Origin: Grammothele lineata
Lineage: Eukaryota; Basidiomycota; Agaricomycetes; Polyporales; Polyporaceae
Direction: 5' to 3'
Length of the DNA stretch: 64,000 bases
Assembly: GCA_002150815.3 (NCBI GenBank)
Contig: NDFF03000079.1
Coordinates: 62,001-126,000, forward strand
Below are positions 10,603 to 23,456 of this stretch, in pieces (within the stretch, counting starts at the first letter, position 1; each line of letters starts with the position of its first letter). Under the pieces are notes generated by a model that did not search any database, was not told the origin of the DNA, and worked only from the letters and a program-made list of their open reading frames with translations. Both the position numbers and the translations under genes were made by a program.

Positions 10603-11603
10603 ATGTCGTCTCCCAGCTTCACTCTCTTCTGCACCAAGGGCCTTGCGCCTAACGGATGGTACGTCCGTCTCGTAGCCGTTTCCATCCCACAACGCTCACG
10701 TTCAGCTCAGGAAGGCTCTGGTTGCCCTCGAGGAACTCGGCCTCAACTACAAGCTGGCCTACCTCGACTTCGGAAAGAACGAGCAAAAGGGCGCCGAGCA
10801 CACCAAGTATAACCCCAACGGGCGCATCCCGACGCTCGTCGACCATAAGAACGGCGATTTCACCGTCTGGTGCGTCGGTTTCTTACAGTCTCCCTACGCC
10901 TCAACACTCTCGAGATCATGCTAATGCCGTCTGCTCGTTCCCAGGGAGTCTGACGCGATCATCTCCTACCTCGCTGAGAAGTACGACACTGAGCACAAGA
11001 TTTCGTTCGTCAAGTACGAGGAGAAGATCCAGCAGCTTCAGTGGCTCTTCTTCCAGGCTTCTGGCCAAGGGTGAGTGGCTTGCTCCTCCCTTTGTTACCT
11101 GTCGCGGCTCATCCTTCCTCTCCGCCCCATACTTATCCGCCCATCGTCCCGCAGCCCATACTTCGGTCAGGCGGGCTGGTTCATGCTCTTTGCGTCCGAG
11201 AAGATTCCTAGCGCCATTGAACGCTACCAGAAGGAGATCCTCCGTGTCCTCGGCGTGCTCGAGAGCGTTCTCTCTACGAAGGAATGGCTCGTAGGCAACA
11301 AGTGCAGCGTCGCCGACCTCAGTTTCATCACGTAAGCATCGCATCACTCATATCTCTCTTTTCTCTTGGGGCGGCATCTGACGACCGGCGATAGGTGGAA
11401 CCATCTCGCGACCACCGCTCTCGTTAAGGACTACAACGGGTTCGACTTCCAGAAGGACTTCCCGGCGGTTTACCGGTACGCTCAGCTGTCTCATAGCTCT
11501 GCAGAGACAGTAATTCTGACGGCCTCTCCATAGTTGGCACAACGCCATGCTGGCCCGCCCTGCGGTCAAGAAGGCCTTCGCGCTCTGGCAGTCCACGATT
11601 TAG
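10603..11603 (+). CDS. Glutathione S-transferase, Ure2p-like type (first tandem copy)
   Basis: Six exons (10603-10658, 10711-10869, 10945-11070, 11155-11331, 11395-11475, 11534-11603) give 222 residues, a normal GST length. The N-terminal thioredoxin-like domain carries PNGWK at the start of the first helix, NPNGRIPTLVDH with the cis-proline, and WESDAIISYLAEKY, whose Glu-Ser pair binds the gamma-glutamyl part of glutathione. The C-terminal half is the usual helical domain, with SVADLSFITW near the helix-6 capping region. Cytosolic GSTs of this kind conjugate or reduce small electrophiles and are expanded in wood-decaying fungi. The start is the only ATG giving a full first strand. Exons 2-5 have the same lengths as in the copy at 13.3 kb, so the pair arose by tandem duplication. 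Confidence 0.9.
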
Positions 11604-13255
11604 GCGGCCAGCCACTTAGCTCCGCCGGTGCCGTACCAATGGACTTTCAGAAATGTACCAGACTTTCCTCCATGTATGCCGAAAGACACGTCTTGTAACG
11701 GGCATAGCCCTCAAATGTCTCGCTTGCGAAATGAATACACGTCATATTGTGCTCCCAACCATTCTCACTGTGTGCTGTGCGGATGCTTCAAGGCCAGCCA
11801 TCTTGCTCGTACGCAAATCGGGTACATTACGCCTGTGTTGGAGTCAAGAGACCGCATAAACCCCTCGAAAACAACAATGGCGTCGTCGTAGAGCATTCAA
11901 AACCGAAAGGAAGCGTCATGTGGGGTAATTCTAAGGCCCATCGCAAAGAGCAACATCCGGACGACCTGCCTCCGCGCATACGAATCTCCGCGGTTAGGTG
12001 CTACCGGGAAACTACCCTCGTCACGCCACCTACTATCCGGAGTTAGCTGTTCTTGGCTCGGTTCAGCTGGCAGGACACAATACATTCCTTGACTCATCGG
12101 GTCCTACCCTGTTGACAATTGTTAGACACGGTCTATATTTATCGATAAATGCTCTTGTGAACATGTGGCAGTCTCACGCTACGCGTATCCCCCGTCGTAA
12201 CCCGAGCGTTCAATGCATCCGATCGGAAATGCATGAGACCGTCAGTGCCCATGTACTTAGCTGGGCACTCCAGTTGGACCTGTCTGAGTGACGGGACAGG
12301 CAGTACCTAATGGCGAGCGGCTGATATCTCAATGTTGAGTATGGTGTTAACACATTGAAGCCGCCTCCACAAGACACCGTCCGTGGAGGCGTGAGTCGTC
12401 CTAGTCAAGTCCTGGTCGTCGAGTCCGACGGCTGCCACCGGTGGCGGTGCCCTATTTGCTCGTATTTGCCTCGCATTCAAATCCGGCCTCAACGCGCGCT
12501 AGTTCCTGGGCCATCCTCCACACCGCCATCTCGTTAGACTACACGCTCGCTGCCCAGAGCTCGACGCTCAACCCTCTGTTGTCAGCGCAAGGAAAACTGT
12601 ACAAGGTTGAACGTATGGTTAACGGAGAACCACACCACTGCCTCCCGGCCGGCACCCAAGCTCCACGGGCGGCGCATCCCAGAGTCCATCAGGCTCCCAC
12701 ACCGACAGCGCCTCTCATGCCGAACGTCCAGACCCTCGGCTGAGTCAACTTCCTCGGGCACTCGCCTTCTACGATGACAGAGCCACCAGGGTCGCTAGCT
12801 CAGCGTGACTGCGCGCGCCGCGCCTGGATGGTTAAGTGACGTGGCGGCACGCTACTATCCGGGGTTGCCCTCGCTCGGGGGTGGCTCTGGCCAGCCCCAG
12901 ATGGCGGTGCGTGTGTCCGTCGATGGGGTTTTCTCCATTTGGCGCGGTGTTTCTGACTACAACAACTCCATAGGGCGTCTTTATGGAGGACGCGAACGCA
13001 TGTATGCGCTGGGGCGACGTGGTCTGCGGTCTATCGCGGCTTACACAGGAAGACAGATCACTTGAGGATCGGATTGGAATGCGATGTCGCTGCCCGACTC
13101 CAAACCACTCAGCCAGTGTTTGCTGAGTCCATCACTCCCCTCTGTCACATTGCAACCTCTGGACGCCACTCTTCAAAAGACGAAATCCCCGGAGACGTCC
13201 ACTCCTGTGCCCCACTGTTGTCATACGACCTTGAAATCATCATCGCCCTTCGACT
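11604..13255. other. Intergenic region between the two GST genes
   Basis: About 1.65 kb with no recognisable gene or GST remnant. Short ORFs are present on the plus strand but lack motifs. Confidence 0.45.
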
Positions 13256-14288
13256 ATGTCCTCTCGCGCCGACGTCGACCTCACACTCTACTGCGTAACC
13301 GGTCTGCCTCCCAACGGATGGTACGTAGCCTCCCTCGAACTAGACGCATGTATTCGACTCACAGCGTCGCAGGAAAGTCGTCATGATCATGGACGAGCTT
13401 GACCTGAACTACCGCGCTGTCCATCTCGACCTGAGCAAGGGCGAGCAGCGCTCTCCGGAGCAGCTCAAGAACAACCCGAACGGCCGCCTCCCCACTCTCG
13501 TTGACCACAAGAACGGCGACTTTGTCGTATGGTGCGTCTCGTCTTAGCGGTCGCGCTCTCCGCGTCGTGTGCGTCCTGTATCTAACTGAGCTGGGTCACC
13601 CCAGGGAATCGGCTGCCATCATCACCTATCTCGTCGACAAGTACGACCCGAAACACAAGCTCTCCTTCGACACACTGGAAGAACAGACTTCCCAGCTGCA
13701 ATGGATGTTCTTCCACTCCTCCGGTCAAGGGTACGTCTCCGGTCACCTTTTTCCCACTCTTACTCGCCGTCACTAACGTCGTTTTCGCCGCTGTCATACA
13801 GACCCTACTTCGGCCAGGCAGTATACTTCATGCTCTACAACGAAGAGAAGATCCCGAGCGCGATCGAGCGGTACCAGCGCGAGATCGTGCGCGTCCTGGG
13901 CGTGCTCGAACGCGTGCTGGCGACGCGCCGCTGGCTGGTCGGTGACAAGTGCAGTGTCGCAGACCTTAGTTTCGTCACGTCAGTCTCTCCTTTCGCCTTA
14001 GCCTTATGACGAGCTAGCTAACGCGGGTGCGTACGGGACATAGGTGGAACCATCTCGCGGTGACGAGGCTCGTGAACGGCTTCGAGGGGTTCGACTTTGA
14101 GAAGGACTTTCCGAGCGTGTATAGGTGGGTCGCCCGCTTTCCTCCTCACTCCCCTCCCCTCCCCGGCGCACGGAGCGTAATCGCTGACCTACGCCCTGCT
14201 TGCTGCTCGCAGATGGCACCAAACCATGCTCGCACGCCCTGCGGTCAAGAAAGTCCTCGCAGACTGGCAAGCCACAATCACGTACTGA
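13256..14288 (+). CDS. Glutathione S-transferase, Ure2p-like type (second tandem copy)
   Basis: Six exons (13256-13320, 13373-13531, 13605-13730, 13802-13978, 14044-14124, 14213-14288) give 227 residues. It has the same landmarks as the first copy: PPNGWKVVMIMDEL, NPNGRLPTLVDHKNGD, WESAAIITYLVDKYDP, GPYFGQAVYFMLY and SVADLSFVTWNHL. Exons 2 to 5 are 159, 126, 177 and 81 nt in both genes and every splice phase is the same, while the intron sequences differ. The N-terminus is slightly longer and the C-terminus ends differently. The role is probably glutathione-dependent detoxification in the cytosol. The substrate cannot be told from sequence, and divergence between the copies may reflect different substrates. 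Confidence 0.9.
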
Positions 14289-14894
14289 ACGCACACACAT
14301 TTACGTCCACGTTCGCGTCCGCGTTCACCCCCGTACCTGCACTCGGGCTTCCACCCCTTGTCCCTGGAGATCGCGCGATCGGTGATTAGCGGGAGCGGGG
14401 GAAGGGGAGCGGGGAGCGGCGCTCGTGGAGTGAGAAAACGCGTCTCGGGGACGGACATCGCGGTGGTTCACGCGCATCGGGGATCGCGGACGGGGCGGGA
14501 CGCGGAGTGTGCTCGGTCGTTGGTCCCGAGTCCCCCGCGGCCAGTCACCATATTCGTACGTGTAAATGCGGTCGTCGTAGCAATGGAAGATGATGAACGT
14601 CACAAACCCCTGGCCTGCAACAAATGCGATACCCGATTTTATCCAACTTTACTTGCCCTTCTCCGGAACTGATCGTTGCAGCCGCAGCGGTCGGTAGGGC
14701 TTCCCGGGACCGGTATTCTTCGACTCCACTCTAATCACTCTGAAGTCAAACTTCATGCAAGATCACCGGTCACCGGCGGAAGCGCACAGGCACGCACGTT
14801 TCATTCATCTCGGTCCCTGGCCTTCCACGATTCGCATCCCCAAGGCCACAACGCAGCCCTCGAAACGCGCAAGTGGGTTCCTATGTACGTACAT
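14289..14894. other. 3' region of the second GST gene
   Basis: No gene recognised. The region is GC-rich and frames are open by chance on both strands. Confidence 0.4.
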
Positions 14895-15683
14895 GCACAC
14901 GCTGTGGCTTTGTGGCGTGCTGCGCGACGGACATGCCTCCCCATGCGCCGCTCGCGAGTGCATGTCCTCGTACACCGCGGGCGTGGTTCGGTGTTCGCGG
15001 TGAGTCGAGCCGGCGTAGCGATGGATGGATGAGAACTACCTTCGTGTAATAGTGTTGAAAACTTCCACGGAGACAATTCGCGTCCACGCGGACCCCATAA
15101 TATCCGTGAACAGTGCGTACCTCTCGGCGCACGCGATTGGCGCGTGTTGCTCCTAGAAGAGGCCCGGTCTGGTAGGCGACTTGCCAAACGCGGTCGCGCA
15201 CAACTTGCCCGCACGAAGTTCCAGCCTCGCGCGACGTCTCCTGCCACAGAAAAACGACGCAGACAGAGAGGCGCATACTTACGGCGACGCCCGCGCCCGA
15301 ACAGTGGCCCGCACCGACTTGGGCCCGGAAACCCGCGGGCCGGCGTCCGCCGGAAAGCTTCGTGAGAGGGAAGATCGGACGAGTGCCCTCAAAGAAGCAC
15401 CCCGCTTCAGCCTGCTTCGGTGCGCAGCTGGAAGTGATGGCCATCGCGAACGCGGTGCGCGTTTCGCGCTTCCCCTTTTGTTTCGTCTTCGACGTCGCGC
15501 GCATCGGCGCGAAGAAGCCATCCAACAACTAAAGTTGCGAACTACTTAGTGACAACGACATGGACAGAGCCGGTCGTTACGGAATCCGGTATGGCGCCGC
15601 GCGCTCACGATGCGCGACTTTGCACCGTGCTAAACTTGGCGCGGGCGGTACTGTATGTTCGGAACTTCGTCCGCTGTGCCCGG
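14895..15683. repeat. Dispersed repeat, copy B (about 0.79 kb)
   Basis: Second copy of the sequence at 5285-6040, in the same orientation and recognisable from the ACACGCTG/GCTTTGTGGC start to a TTCGT...GCTGTGCC-like end. This copy is more GC-rich than copy A. A long minus-strand frame (14881-15528) covers most of it, but the corresponding frame in copy A is broken and shifted, so protein coding is doubtful. The flanking sequences of the two copies do not match, which suggests the repeat has defined ends. Confidence 0.7.
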
Positions 15684-18600
15684 AATAAACCAGCAACAGG
15701 GACCGACCGGGGGTCTGATGATGTGTGTTAGGAGTGGCTACTTTTACAACGAGCTACGCGGCGCTGATTCGAGCAAACCCGAGCCCGCGCGGCCGGTAAT
15801 TAACCCCGTTTGCGCGCGCGCGTCGACGCGCTCGCGACCACGAAGGCGAACGCGGCGCAAGTCTATCACAGACTCTGCGCACCTTGTGCTCATGAGGCGC
15901 GCCTTCGTCAACTCGTCTACCGACGCTACCCCGCCTCCTCTAGCAAAGTCCGAGAGTGCCTTCGCGCACTGTTGGGCGTTTGGAGACACCATCAGCGAGA
16001 AAGTTGCCTCCTCGCGCGCGTGACCATCCTCGTGCGGTGCTCACGCGGACTGTGGCACACAGCCTTTAGAGGATGTATGTAAGACGTGTACGAACGCCGC
16101 GTGTGCAACTGGGGGTTATCCCGTGAGGTTTGAGGGTACTCGCGGCGGCGCAAGCTGTGATGGAATGCGTATCGGGACAAGCGTCAACGTAGGCTGACGT
16201 CCAGTGTTGTTTCGAAACGGGAGGAGAAACAAAGACCTCGCACCCCGCCCCAGTCAGCCTCCTATCTAACCTCTCCGCGTACCGCGGCATTTTTACACCC
16301 GAGAGTACTCGCCCAAAGGAGGGCGCACGATCGAGCGTCGATCCCCCGCACGAGCCGGCGGGGCCCTCCTCCACCCAAACTGCTCTCCACTCCCCGCGGC
16401 GCGGCGCGATCAGATCTCCCCGAGCCACCCGCGGCAGACTCTATCTAATCTGCGGGTTCTGCGTTCATCGTTCCGCACAGGGGCATACCAATACAAGCAT
16501 ACATGCATGCATACATGCGTACGGCGCGCCTACCCTCGTACTCACACTCATACTGGGGGGTCTGGAGCGGGCTGTGGGCGCGGGTGGGGCCCGACTTATC
16601 GAGACCCTCGAGCTCCCTGCAGCCGTACCCCCGCCCTGAGTGAGATCTCGAGGCTCGCACCCCGGCGGATGTTGGGTGCCAAGAGAAAGATACGCTATGA
16701 GTGGGGCCTCCGGCTCAGTCAATCGGGACTCCAATTCGGGGTTCGGGACTTGGGGGCGCGAGATAAAGTACGGGCGCCTAAATGCGCAGAGAGTGGAGCA
16801 AACGCAAAGCTCGACATCATACCCATCATCGCGAGTGGCGCGGGGTCGAGGCGAGAAGACCGGGTCCGGACTGCGCTTGGAGCGGGTCCGGGGACGGAAG
16901 GACTCCAAGGAGGCTCGCGGGTCTGCGGGGTGAGGATGCGGAAGGTGGGCAAGGTGCTTTCAACTTGGCTTGAAGTGCTCGCGAAGTATGATCGACGTGC
17001 GCGCGCGAAGGGGGCTCGGAGTTGTGGTCGGACAGCTGTCCGACAGACTGCGTCGTGTTCTGCGCGGACGCTCTGTCGCTGGTTGTTGTTGACGCAAGTG
17101 GGCAGATTCGCGCATTCACGGGTGGCGCGCCGGGGTAGAGTGGGGGCGAGATTGACTGCACGCGCGCGTCGCACGACCTCGCCCTAGGCCTCACAGCTGC
17201 GTATACCAGCACTTGGGTAACTCGTCGGAGGCGCGAGATGTCAGTGCTAGGTGGCGCGCGCACGCGTCACGGTCTATCGCACACACTGGTCGGGGTGCTG
17301 TAAGAGGCGAGAATAGCGCGCGCGCGTGTCATGGGCCATGTCATATGGGATACAGGATGATGCTAGAAGTTGCGCGCAGGTGGCTTGCGGACATATCTCA
17401 GACCCGAGTCGACGTCTATGGCTGATGGCAGGCGAGCTCGAAGGGATTGCGCCGTCACCGCGCGCGGTCGCAGGCCGTGCAAGAGGAAGGCGAACTTCCC
17501 CTCGAGTTAACGTTCGTCCACCATCACAGAATCGTGTCCGCGCGAAGCCCTAGCAGCGATGCTCAGTATCCTCGCCCCCTCCACGTGCTCCCGCTCCGTC
17601 ACTCCCCCACCGCTGGTCGAAATCGAAAAAGTCAACTCGCCTTCTCTCAAAGCTCGAGCATATGATCAACAATGGCACGCTGCATGGGAAGCGCGCCTCG
17701 CGCCTGCACGCGGCGCAACGTGAGCGCGAGAGCGTCCTCGCGCGGGTGCAGATGATGCCAGTGGCAGAGAACGCAGGAGACCGCACGAGCGTGACGGTGC
17801 AGTGACGGCGACGCGCGGTCGACCCAGAAAAGAAGCTCGACGATGAATCGATGATTGGCCACAGGGTGGGAAGGGTCGAAGCTCGTGAGTCTTCGAGGGT
17901 GCGCGCGTCGCGTCGGCTTGACCAAAAGCGGGGTTGGAGGGTAAAGGCCCCGGAGGAAGGGGCGTTGAGCCGTGGGATCTTGAGGTGCTGCGACTCGGAG
18001 CTTAGGTCACAATGGTATGTATGTATGTGAGTATAACCGCCCGAACCCGCATTTACAAGGGATGGGACGTCGCGAGCGTACGCGCACGGACGACAGATTC
18101 GGGGCGCGAGTCGCGATTCACCGTGCGCGAAGACTACGCCACGCGGTCCCGGACGGATACCCTCTGGGGAAGATCGTAAAACAAAACGTTCATGATTCGA
18201 GTACGAAGAAGGACACCGCGCGGGAGGGAGGCTGCGCACGCGGTGTGAGACCCGCGAAGTACTTATTTTGGACGGCGCGAAGCTGTCAGAGAAGTTTGAA
18301 AGAACAAAAGGGCGGGCGCGGGCGCCCCGCGCGGGTGCTTCGCACGGGCAAGTCATACTTACCGCACACGGCTTAGCCACACCCGCGTCGCGTCGCGTCG
18401 TCTCCGTCGGGCCGCGCGCCTGCGATACGTAGAACAAATGAGCACTGTGTGGCTCGGAACTTCGGAGTCCGGTTTGGTACATATCGTTGGCGGCGACAGC
18501 GGGATGAACGTGCATCCGGGTTCGAAAGCGAAAGCATAGAAAGGGGATCGGGACAACGGGGCGGCCCATATGCGATCCCTGATATCGAAGCCGGCCATAC

Positions 18601-20735
18601 ATTGCAAAATTAAAGGGGCCCACGAGCGGATCAGCGTCGGAAAGGTGGAACGTCCGCCGCGAACTTCATCCTGGCCCCTAAGTAGGGCGAGTCAATCTTG
18701 CACGAAGTTCTTCAGACTTCTACTTACGGCGTAGGATGGAGGGTGCTGCGCAGTGCGGACCGGGCGGGCACGCGGGATCGGGAGAGCGGGTGGTTGGGTG
18801 AAGTGTTTGTACGGCGGTCTTGAAAGGACGCTCAGGAGACCTCTCGCGTCCGGGCTTCTTTCCGCCAAAAGACTCGGACAAAGTGGGCGGGCGCGATACG
18901 GTGATGCGCCGCGCGCCTCCGGATTCCGAGCTCATCTGTCGGATGTCGGATGTCGGTCGGGTGAGCGCTCTGCGTTCTCTGCGCGCGGTCACCAGGCCAA
19001 CGGCGCGTTCTAGCGCAACTAACTTAGGGAAGCGAGCAGACCATTCCCGGACGCGCGATTCGCTTCGTGCAGGTTAGCGGCTAGCTGGGATCAGTATTTG
19101 CGTGGACGAATGGCGTTAAGAGAGCGGGCGGTCACGATATCTGGGCAAGAAGACTGAAGCGCACGGGCGAGATATAGCCGGAGGCGCGTTTAATTGGGGG
19201 ACGCGGGGAAGGGTGCGGGAAAACGGTTTGTGTGTATGCGGGGAGAAAACACATGCTTTGTTCGACGGAGGTTCACCGAAAAGAACATGAGTTTGTGCAA
19301 GAGCGAGCGGACGAAAGGACCCCGACGGGCCGCGCAACGTTCACAGAGCCCGCCGCAACCCAAACGCCTCGCTCTCGTCACTGTCGCGGGCGGGAGGCTC
19401 CGATCGCGCCCTGCGCGCAAACACGCCCATCGGGTGTGCGCATGACGTCATCGTGCACTGCACAGCCCCGTGCGGGCAGGCGCCCTATCACAGTCCGAGA
19501 TCTGCAGGGGTGACAAGCCTGCAGGCGCGCGCGTGACGGCTGAGCCCGGTTAGGACGCGCGTGACGACATCGTCCGAGCTGAAACGGAAGGGGGAATGCC
19601 CGTGGCCCGTGGTCCGATCTGATGATGATAGCGTGCACATTGGGGGTGCGAACTTTATGCGCTCTCGCGTCTGTCTTCGTTCGTTCGCGCGCATGTGTAC
19701 GAACGCGGGTGCAGTGCGAGCGTCAGCAACAACGACGAATGGGCTGGAGAGACAGAGACAAACGGATGGACGAACCGGGGCCGGGGCGGGGGGCACATGG
19801 CGGGCCCACGGGCGCGGAGCGAGAGGCCCGGCGGGGCGGGACGAGCGGACGGAGGCGGAGGATGTGCGATCTGGGGGAACGATCGCAGATGGAGGGCGGC
19901 GTCGAGAGAGGCTGAGGGAATCGCAGGAGGCGGGCGGATTTGAGTGCGCGGCTGATGGAAGGGTGCAGACCGACCCGACCCCGACGTCCTCGGTTGCTAT
20001 GCAGACGTCAGCAGCTTCTCGCGCGTGCAAGCTGTTTGGGGGGGCCACCGCTTTCGCCCGTGGGGGTGCTCGAGCAGAAATACCACGAACACGACCCGCC
20101 AGCTGAGCTGGCCACGCAGCATTCCGCAGCACTTCGGGCGAGCGGCGTCTCGCCGAGGTCGCTCCTTGTCCCCACTCTCGTCGCAGCGCGAATGTGCTCG
20201 GCTGGGGGGCGGGCCTGGGGCGCACGAAGGGGCGAGGTCCGTCGGGAGCGGCGGGATGCGAGGACAGGGGCGGGGCAGGATAGGCGCGGCGCTGCGGGAG
20301 GCGGGCCAAAGATGGGAAGGGTGACGCAAAGGCTGATCTCCGCTCCGATCTTGCCATAATGCAAATGACGTCGTGACTCCACAACGCCTTGCAGCCCCAT
20401 TCCTTCCGGCCACTTTTCCGGTCTCTGCAGTCTTGTCCGCTCGACACGGGCCCGCCTTCGCCCCGAGCACCTGAGACATCGCTCGGCCACGCCAGAACTC
20501 GCTCGGACTCGGGGTGCGAGTGCTGCACTGCCCGCGACAGGCGCCCAGAGAAGAGAACGGGGGCGGGAGATAGGGCTGGAGATGGGAACGATGACGTCAG
20601 GATCGCACGGGTGATTAATGCGTGACAGGACGATTGAACAGGGAATCATCGGCCAAAGACGCAACCCGCTCGCATCCGCTCTTAACTTTCTTCCACCAAC
20701 TCCTCGCCCTCACCTCTGTCTGCCTGCTCACCACC
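15684..20735. other. Long GC-rich stretch with no convincing gene, upstream of a transcription factor gene
   Basis: About 5 kb that is very rich in CG and CGCG. Open frames occur on both strands simply because stops are rare; they overlap one another, have Arg/Ala/Pro/Ser-rich translations, and show no domain or consistent exon structure. Possible contents are a long regulatory region or 5' leader of the zinc-finger gene, or a non-coding RNA. I see no direct evidence for either. Confidence 0.4.
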
Positions 20736-23456
20736 ATGGCCGGCGACCACAAGGTATGTCCCGTCCCCCGCCCCTCCGCCCTCGTCCCCGCCGTCCCCGC
20801 CCACGCCCTGCTCACTCCCCCCGCAGTGCCCAGTTTGCCAGTCCACGTTTACCCGGCCCCAACATGTCGCCCGACACATGCGTTCCCGTGAGTGGCTTCT
20901 CCCCCTCCAGCGCCCACCCGCCCCACTGGCGCACGCCCCACCCGCCGCGATCCCAGACTATTCCGACAATTCGCTAACGGCCCCTTGGCGTTCCAGACAC
21001 CGGCGACCGCCCTTACAAGTGCCAACACTGCGGCGATCAGTTCGCAAGAAGGTTCGTCGTCTCTCCATTCCTGCCCCACGTTGTTGCTCCCGCCGCCAGC
21101 AAGGCTAACCGTCCCCTTCGCCCCGCAGCGACCTTCTCTCACGACACATCAACAAGTGCCACGCATCAGAGAAGCCCCCAACTACCACTGCTCCCTCCCG
21201 TCGCAAGGGCACCGCTGCCGCCTCTCGCGCAACCACCTCCAAACAGGCCTGCGACCAGTGTGTGACGTCCAGCCTTCCCTGTGATGGTGCGAATCCGTGC
21301 TGTACGTCCCTCCGCTTCTTCCCCCTGGATCTTTTTTAACCTTGGTCGTGCATATAGCCAAGTGCGTCCACCGGAAATGCCGGTGCACCTATGTCAAGTT
21401 CCACCGCCAGACCGCCCCCGCCGGGCCTGGCCACCCCATGCCCCAAACCGTCCCAACTGCGGTTCACAACCGCCATTCAATATCTCTTGGTGCGCCTCGT
21501 CTTCCCGACGACTTCCTCCTCGCGCCGCCGCCGGGTACGATGTCCCTTGCAGGCATGTATGCGCCGGCACCCCAACAATACGCCCTCCCCGGCGTTCCCA
21601 CCGCCTATCCACCCGGCTACCCCTCTCTTCCTCCCCTTGCATCCGCCCTCGCCCCGTCCGAGAGCCCCATGCCGCCGATGTTGCACCGCGAGCTCGACAA
21701 TCCCGACGCCATGGCGCGCATTCGTGCCCAGGCTGATCTCCTCGGCCGAACAAGCGTCCTGCCCAATGGTGCGCTTAACATTGCACAGCCCGCCCCGTCG
21801 GCTGACAGTAGCGTCGCCCTCCCTGGCCTCTACGCTGCAGCGGGGGCGCAGGACGGCTACGACAGGTATAGCGTGCCGGCGCCCCAGCAATGGGATGCGC
21901 ATTCGGCGTCGTACGGCGCGCGGACGGGCAGTCAACAATCGGTGCCCTTTCCGGGCTCCAACGGGCCCTCGCTGCAGTCCCACCCGCCAGCATACCACGA
22001 CGGCTCCGCCCCATTTCACAACGCAGACGTTTTTCCTGGCCAACACCCGCCGCCACACCACCACGCACGCTCTGACGACATGAGCTCCGAGGGAGAGTAC
22101 GGCAGCGACGCCGGCAGCACGAGCACGCACTCGGTCCCTAGTAGCGCGAACTCGAGCAGCATCCACCTTCCCCTCCCTCCCTTTCAGAACCTCCGCACGC
22201 GCGCCGACATGGGCGGGAAGGACGCCATGGCCCACGATCTCCACGCTCCCCACGAGGGTGAAGGCGGCTTCTCGTCTGCGTTCGGACTCATGAGCCTTGA
22301 CGACCCCAACGTCCTTGCTGGACTCGCGAGCGACGGGCAGCCCTTCTTCTCCGGTCTTCCCTTCACGCCTGGCGCCACCGGTCAGAACGGCCTTGCGCTC
22401 CAGACCCCGACGCAGGACCTCCTCGCGCAGCTCAAAAGCGCCGGCGGGCGCGAGGGCATGGACAACAAGGACATGCGCGATTTGTGGAAGATGTACCTCC
22501 GCACGCCGCTTACGGGCCCCAACGGGTCCTCCAACTCGGGCCTCCTCTTCCCGCTCCAGACGCCGACCGGCCCCGGCTCGCAGCTCGGGCACCCTGGTGC
22601 GCCGGGTGCGCGGCCTAGCCAGTCTCGCCGGCATTCCCGCGTCAACAGCTTGCCGAGTATGAAGACTCCCCCAATTTACACCGCGGACGACCGCAACGGG
22701 CCGTTCCAGCGCCCTTCGACCGGGGATCATTACGACTCGCACGGAGGGCACGCTCAAAGTCACGCGCAGCAGGTCCACCAGGGCGGGTACAACTCGACAG
22801 TGCGCACAACGCTGCACGATGCGGAGGACCTGAAGAGCTACGAGCAGGCGGTGCTCGCGCGCAAGGCACCTATGCAGCTCAACCTCGTCCCGAAGCGCAA
22901 GGGCTCGCTCGCACACCCAGGCGCGCCCCCCGGGTCCGGCGGCGGTGGCGCGGCGCTCGGCAAAAGTAAGAGCATGAGTCCCGTCGTCCCCCACGCGTCG
23001 TTCTCAACCAGTCCTCCCTCGGTCGGTGCCGGCGCGAGCAAGATCTCAGAGCTCCTCAATAGGCCCGGGTCGAGCGATAGCGCGGAGACGAGCGGGAGTG
23101 GAGGTTCGGGGTTATCTGTGCCGGCGTCGAACGCGAGTACGGCGAACACGACTGCGAGCCAGGTCAGCTCGTCGCTCGCGCATGCGTTTGGCGGGGACCC
23201 GAACCCTGCCTCTGTCGCAGGGGACGTGGGCGGAGGGGCGTACCGCCCGTCGTTCAAGCGGCTCGCGTCGCAGGCGCTCGCGCCGGATAACGCGAAGCGC
23301 GCGATGCTGGGGCCTGCGGGGTGGGACCACGCGAATGGGGACGCGGACGACGAGCGGGCGTCCCCTGCGACGGACGAGTCGGAGGAGGACGAGGATAGGC
23401 GCCATGTGCGGATGTCCCTTGGGGGACGGGTGGGTGTTATGGCGCATGCGACGTGA
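20736..23456 (+). CDS. Transcription factor with two C2H2 fingers and a Zn2Cys6 cluster
   Basis: Five exons (20736-20753, 20827-20887, 20997-21051, 21129-21301, 21358-23456) give 801 residues. Finger 1 (residues 7-27) is C-x2-C-x12-H-x3-H. Finger 2 (35-56) is C-x2-C-x12-H-x4-H, with the TGDRPYK linker between them. A fungal Zn2Cys6 cluster follows, with cysteines near 86, 89, 96, 102, 105 and 112. The C2H2-plus-Zn2Cys6 pairing is known in basidiomycete and other fungal regulators and implies sequence-specific DNA binding in the nucleus. The rest is long and low in order, rich in Pro, Ser, Gly and His, probably activation or interaction sequence, and ends in an acidic stretch (ESEEDEDRR). The first four exons are tiny and code only the DNA-binding part. 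Target genes are unknown. Its neighbours give no pathway clue. Confidence 0.9.

Noticed and set aside
14881..15528. 215-codon minus-strand ORF within repeat copy B
   Set aside because: The matching frame in copy A is interrupted and shifted, so coding is not supported.
17550..18623. 357-codon minus-strand ORF in the GC-rich stretch
   Set aside because: Overlaps other open frames, no domain, composition typical of random GC-rich sequence.
19488..20528. 346-codon minus-strand ORF upstream of the transcription factor
   Set aside because: Equally long frames lie on the other strand; no motif or intron logic.
21477..22994. 505-codon minus-strand ORF opposite the transcription factor
   Set aside because: Antisense shadow of exon 5; no domain and a composition explained by third-position GC.
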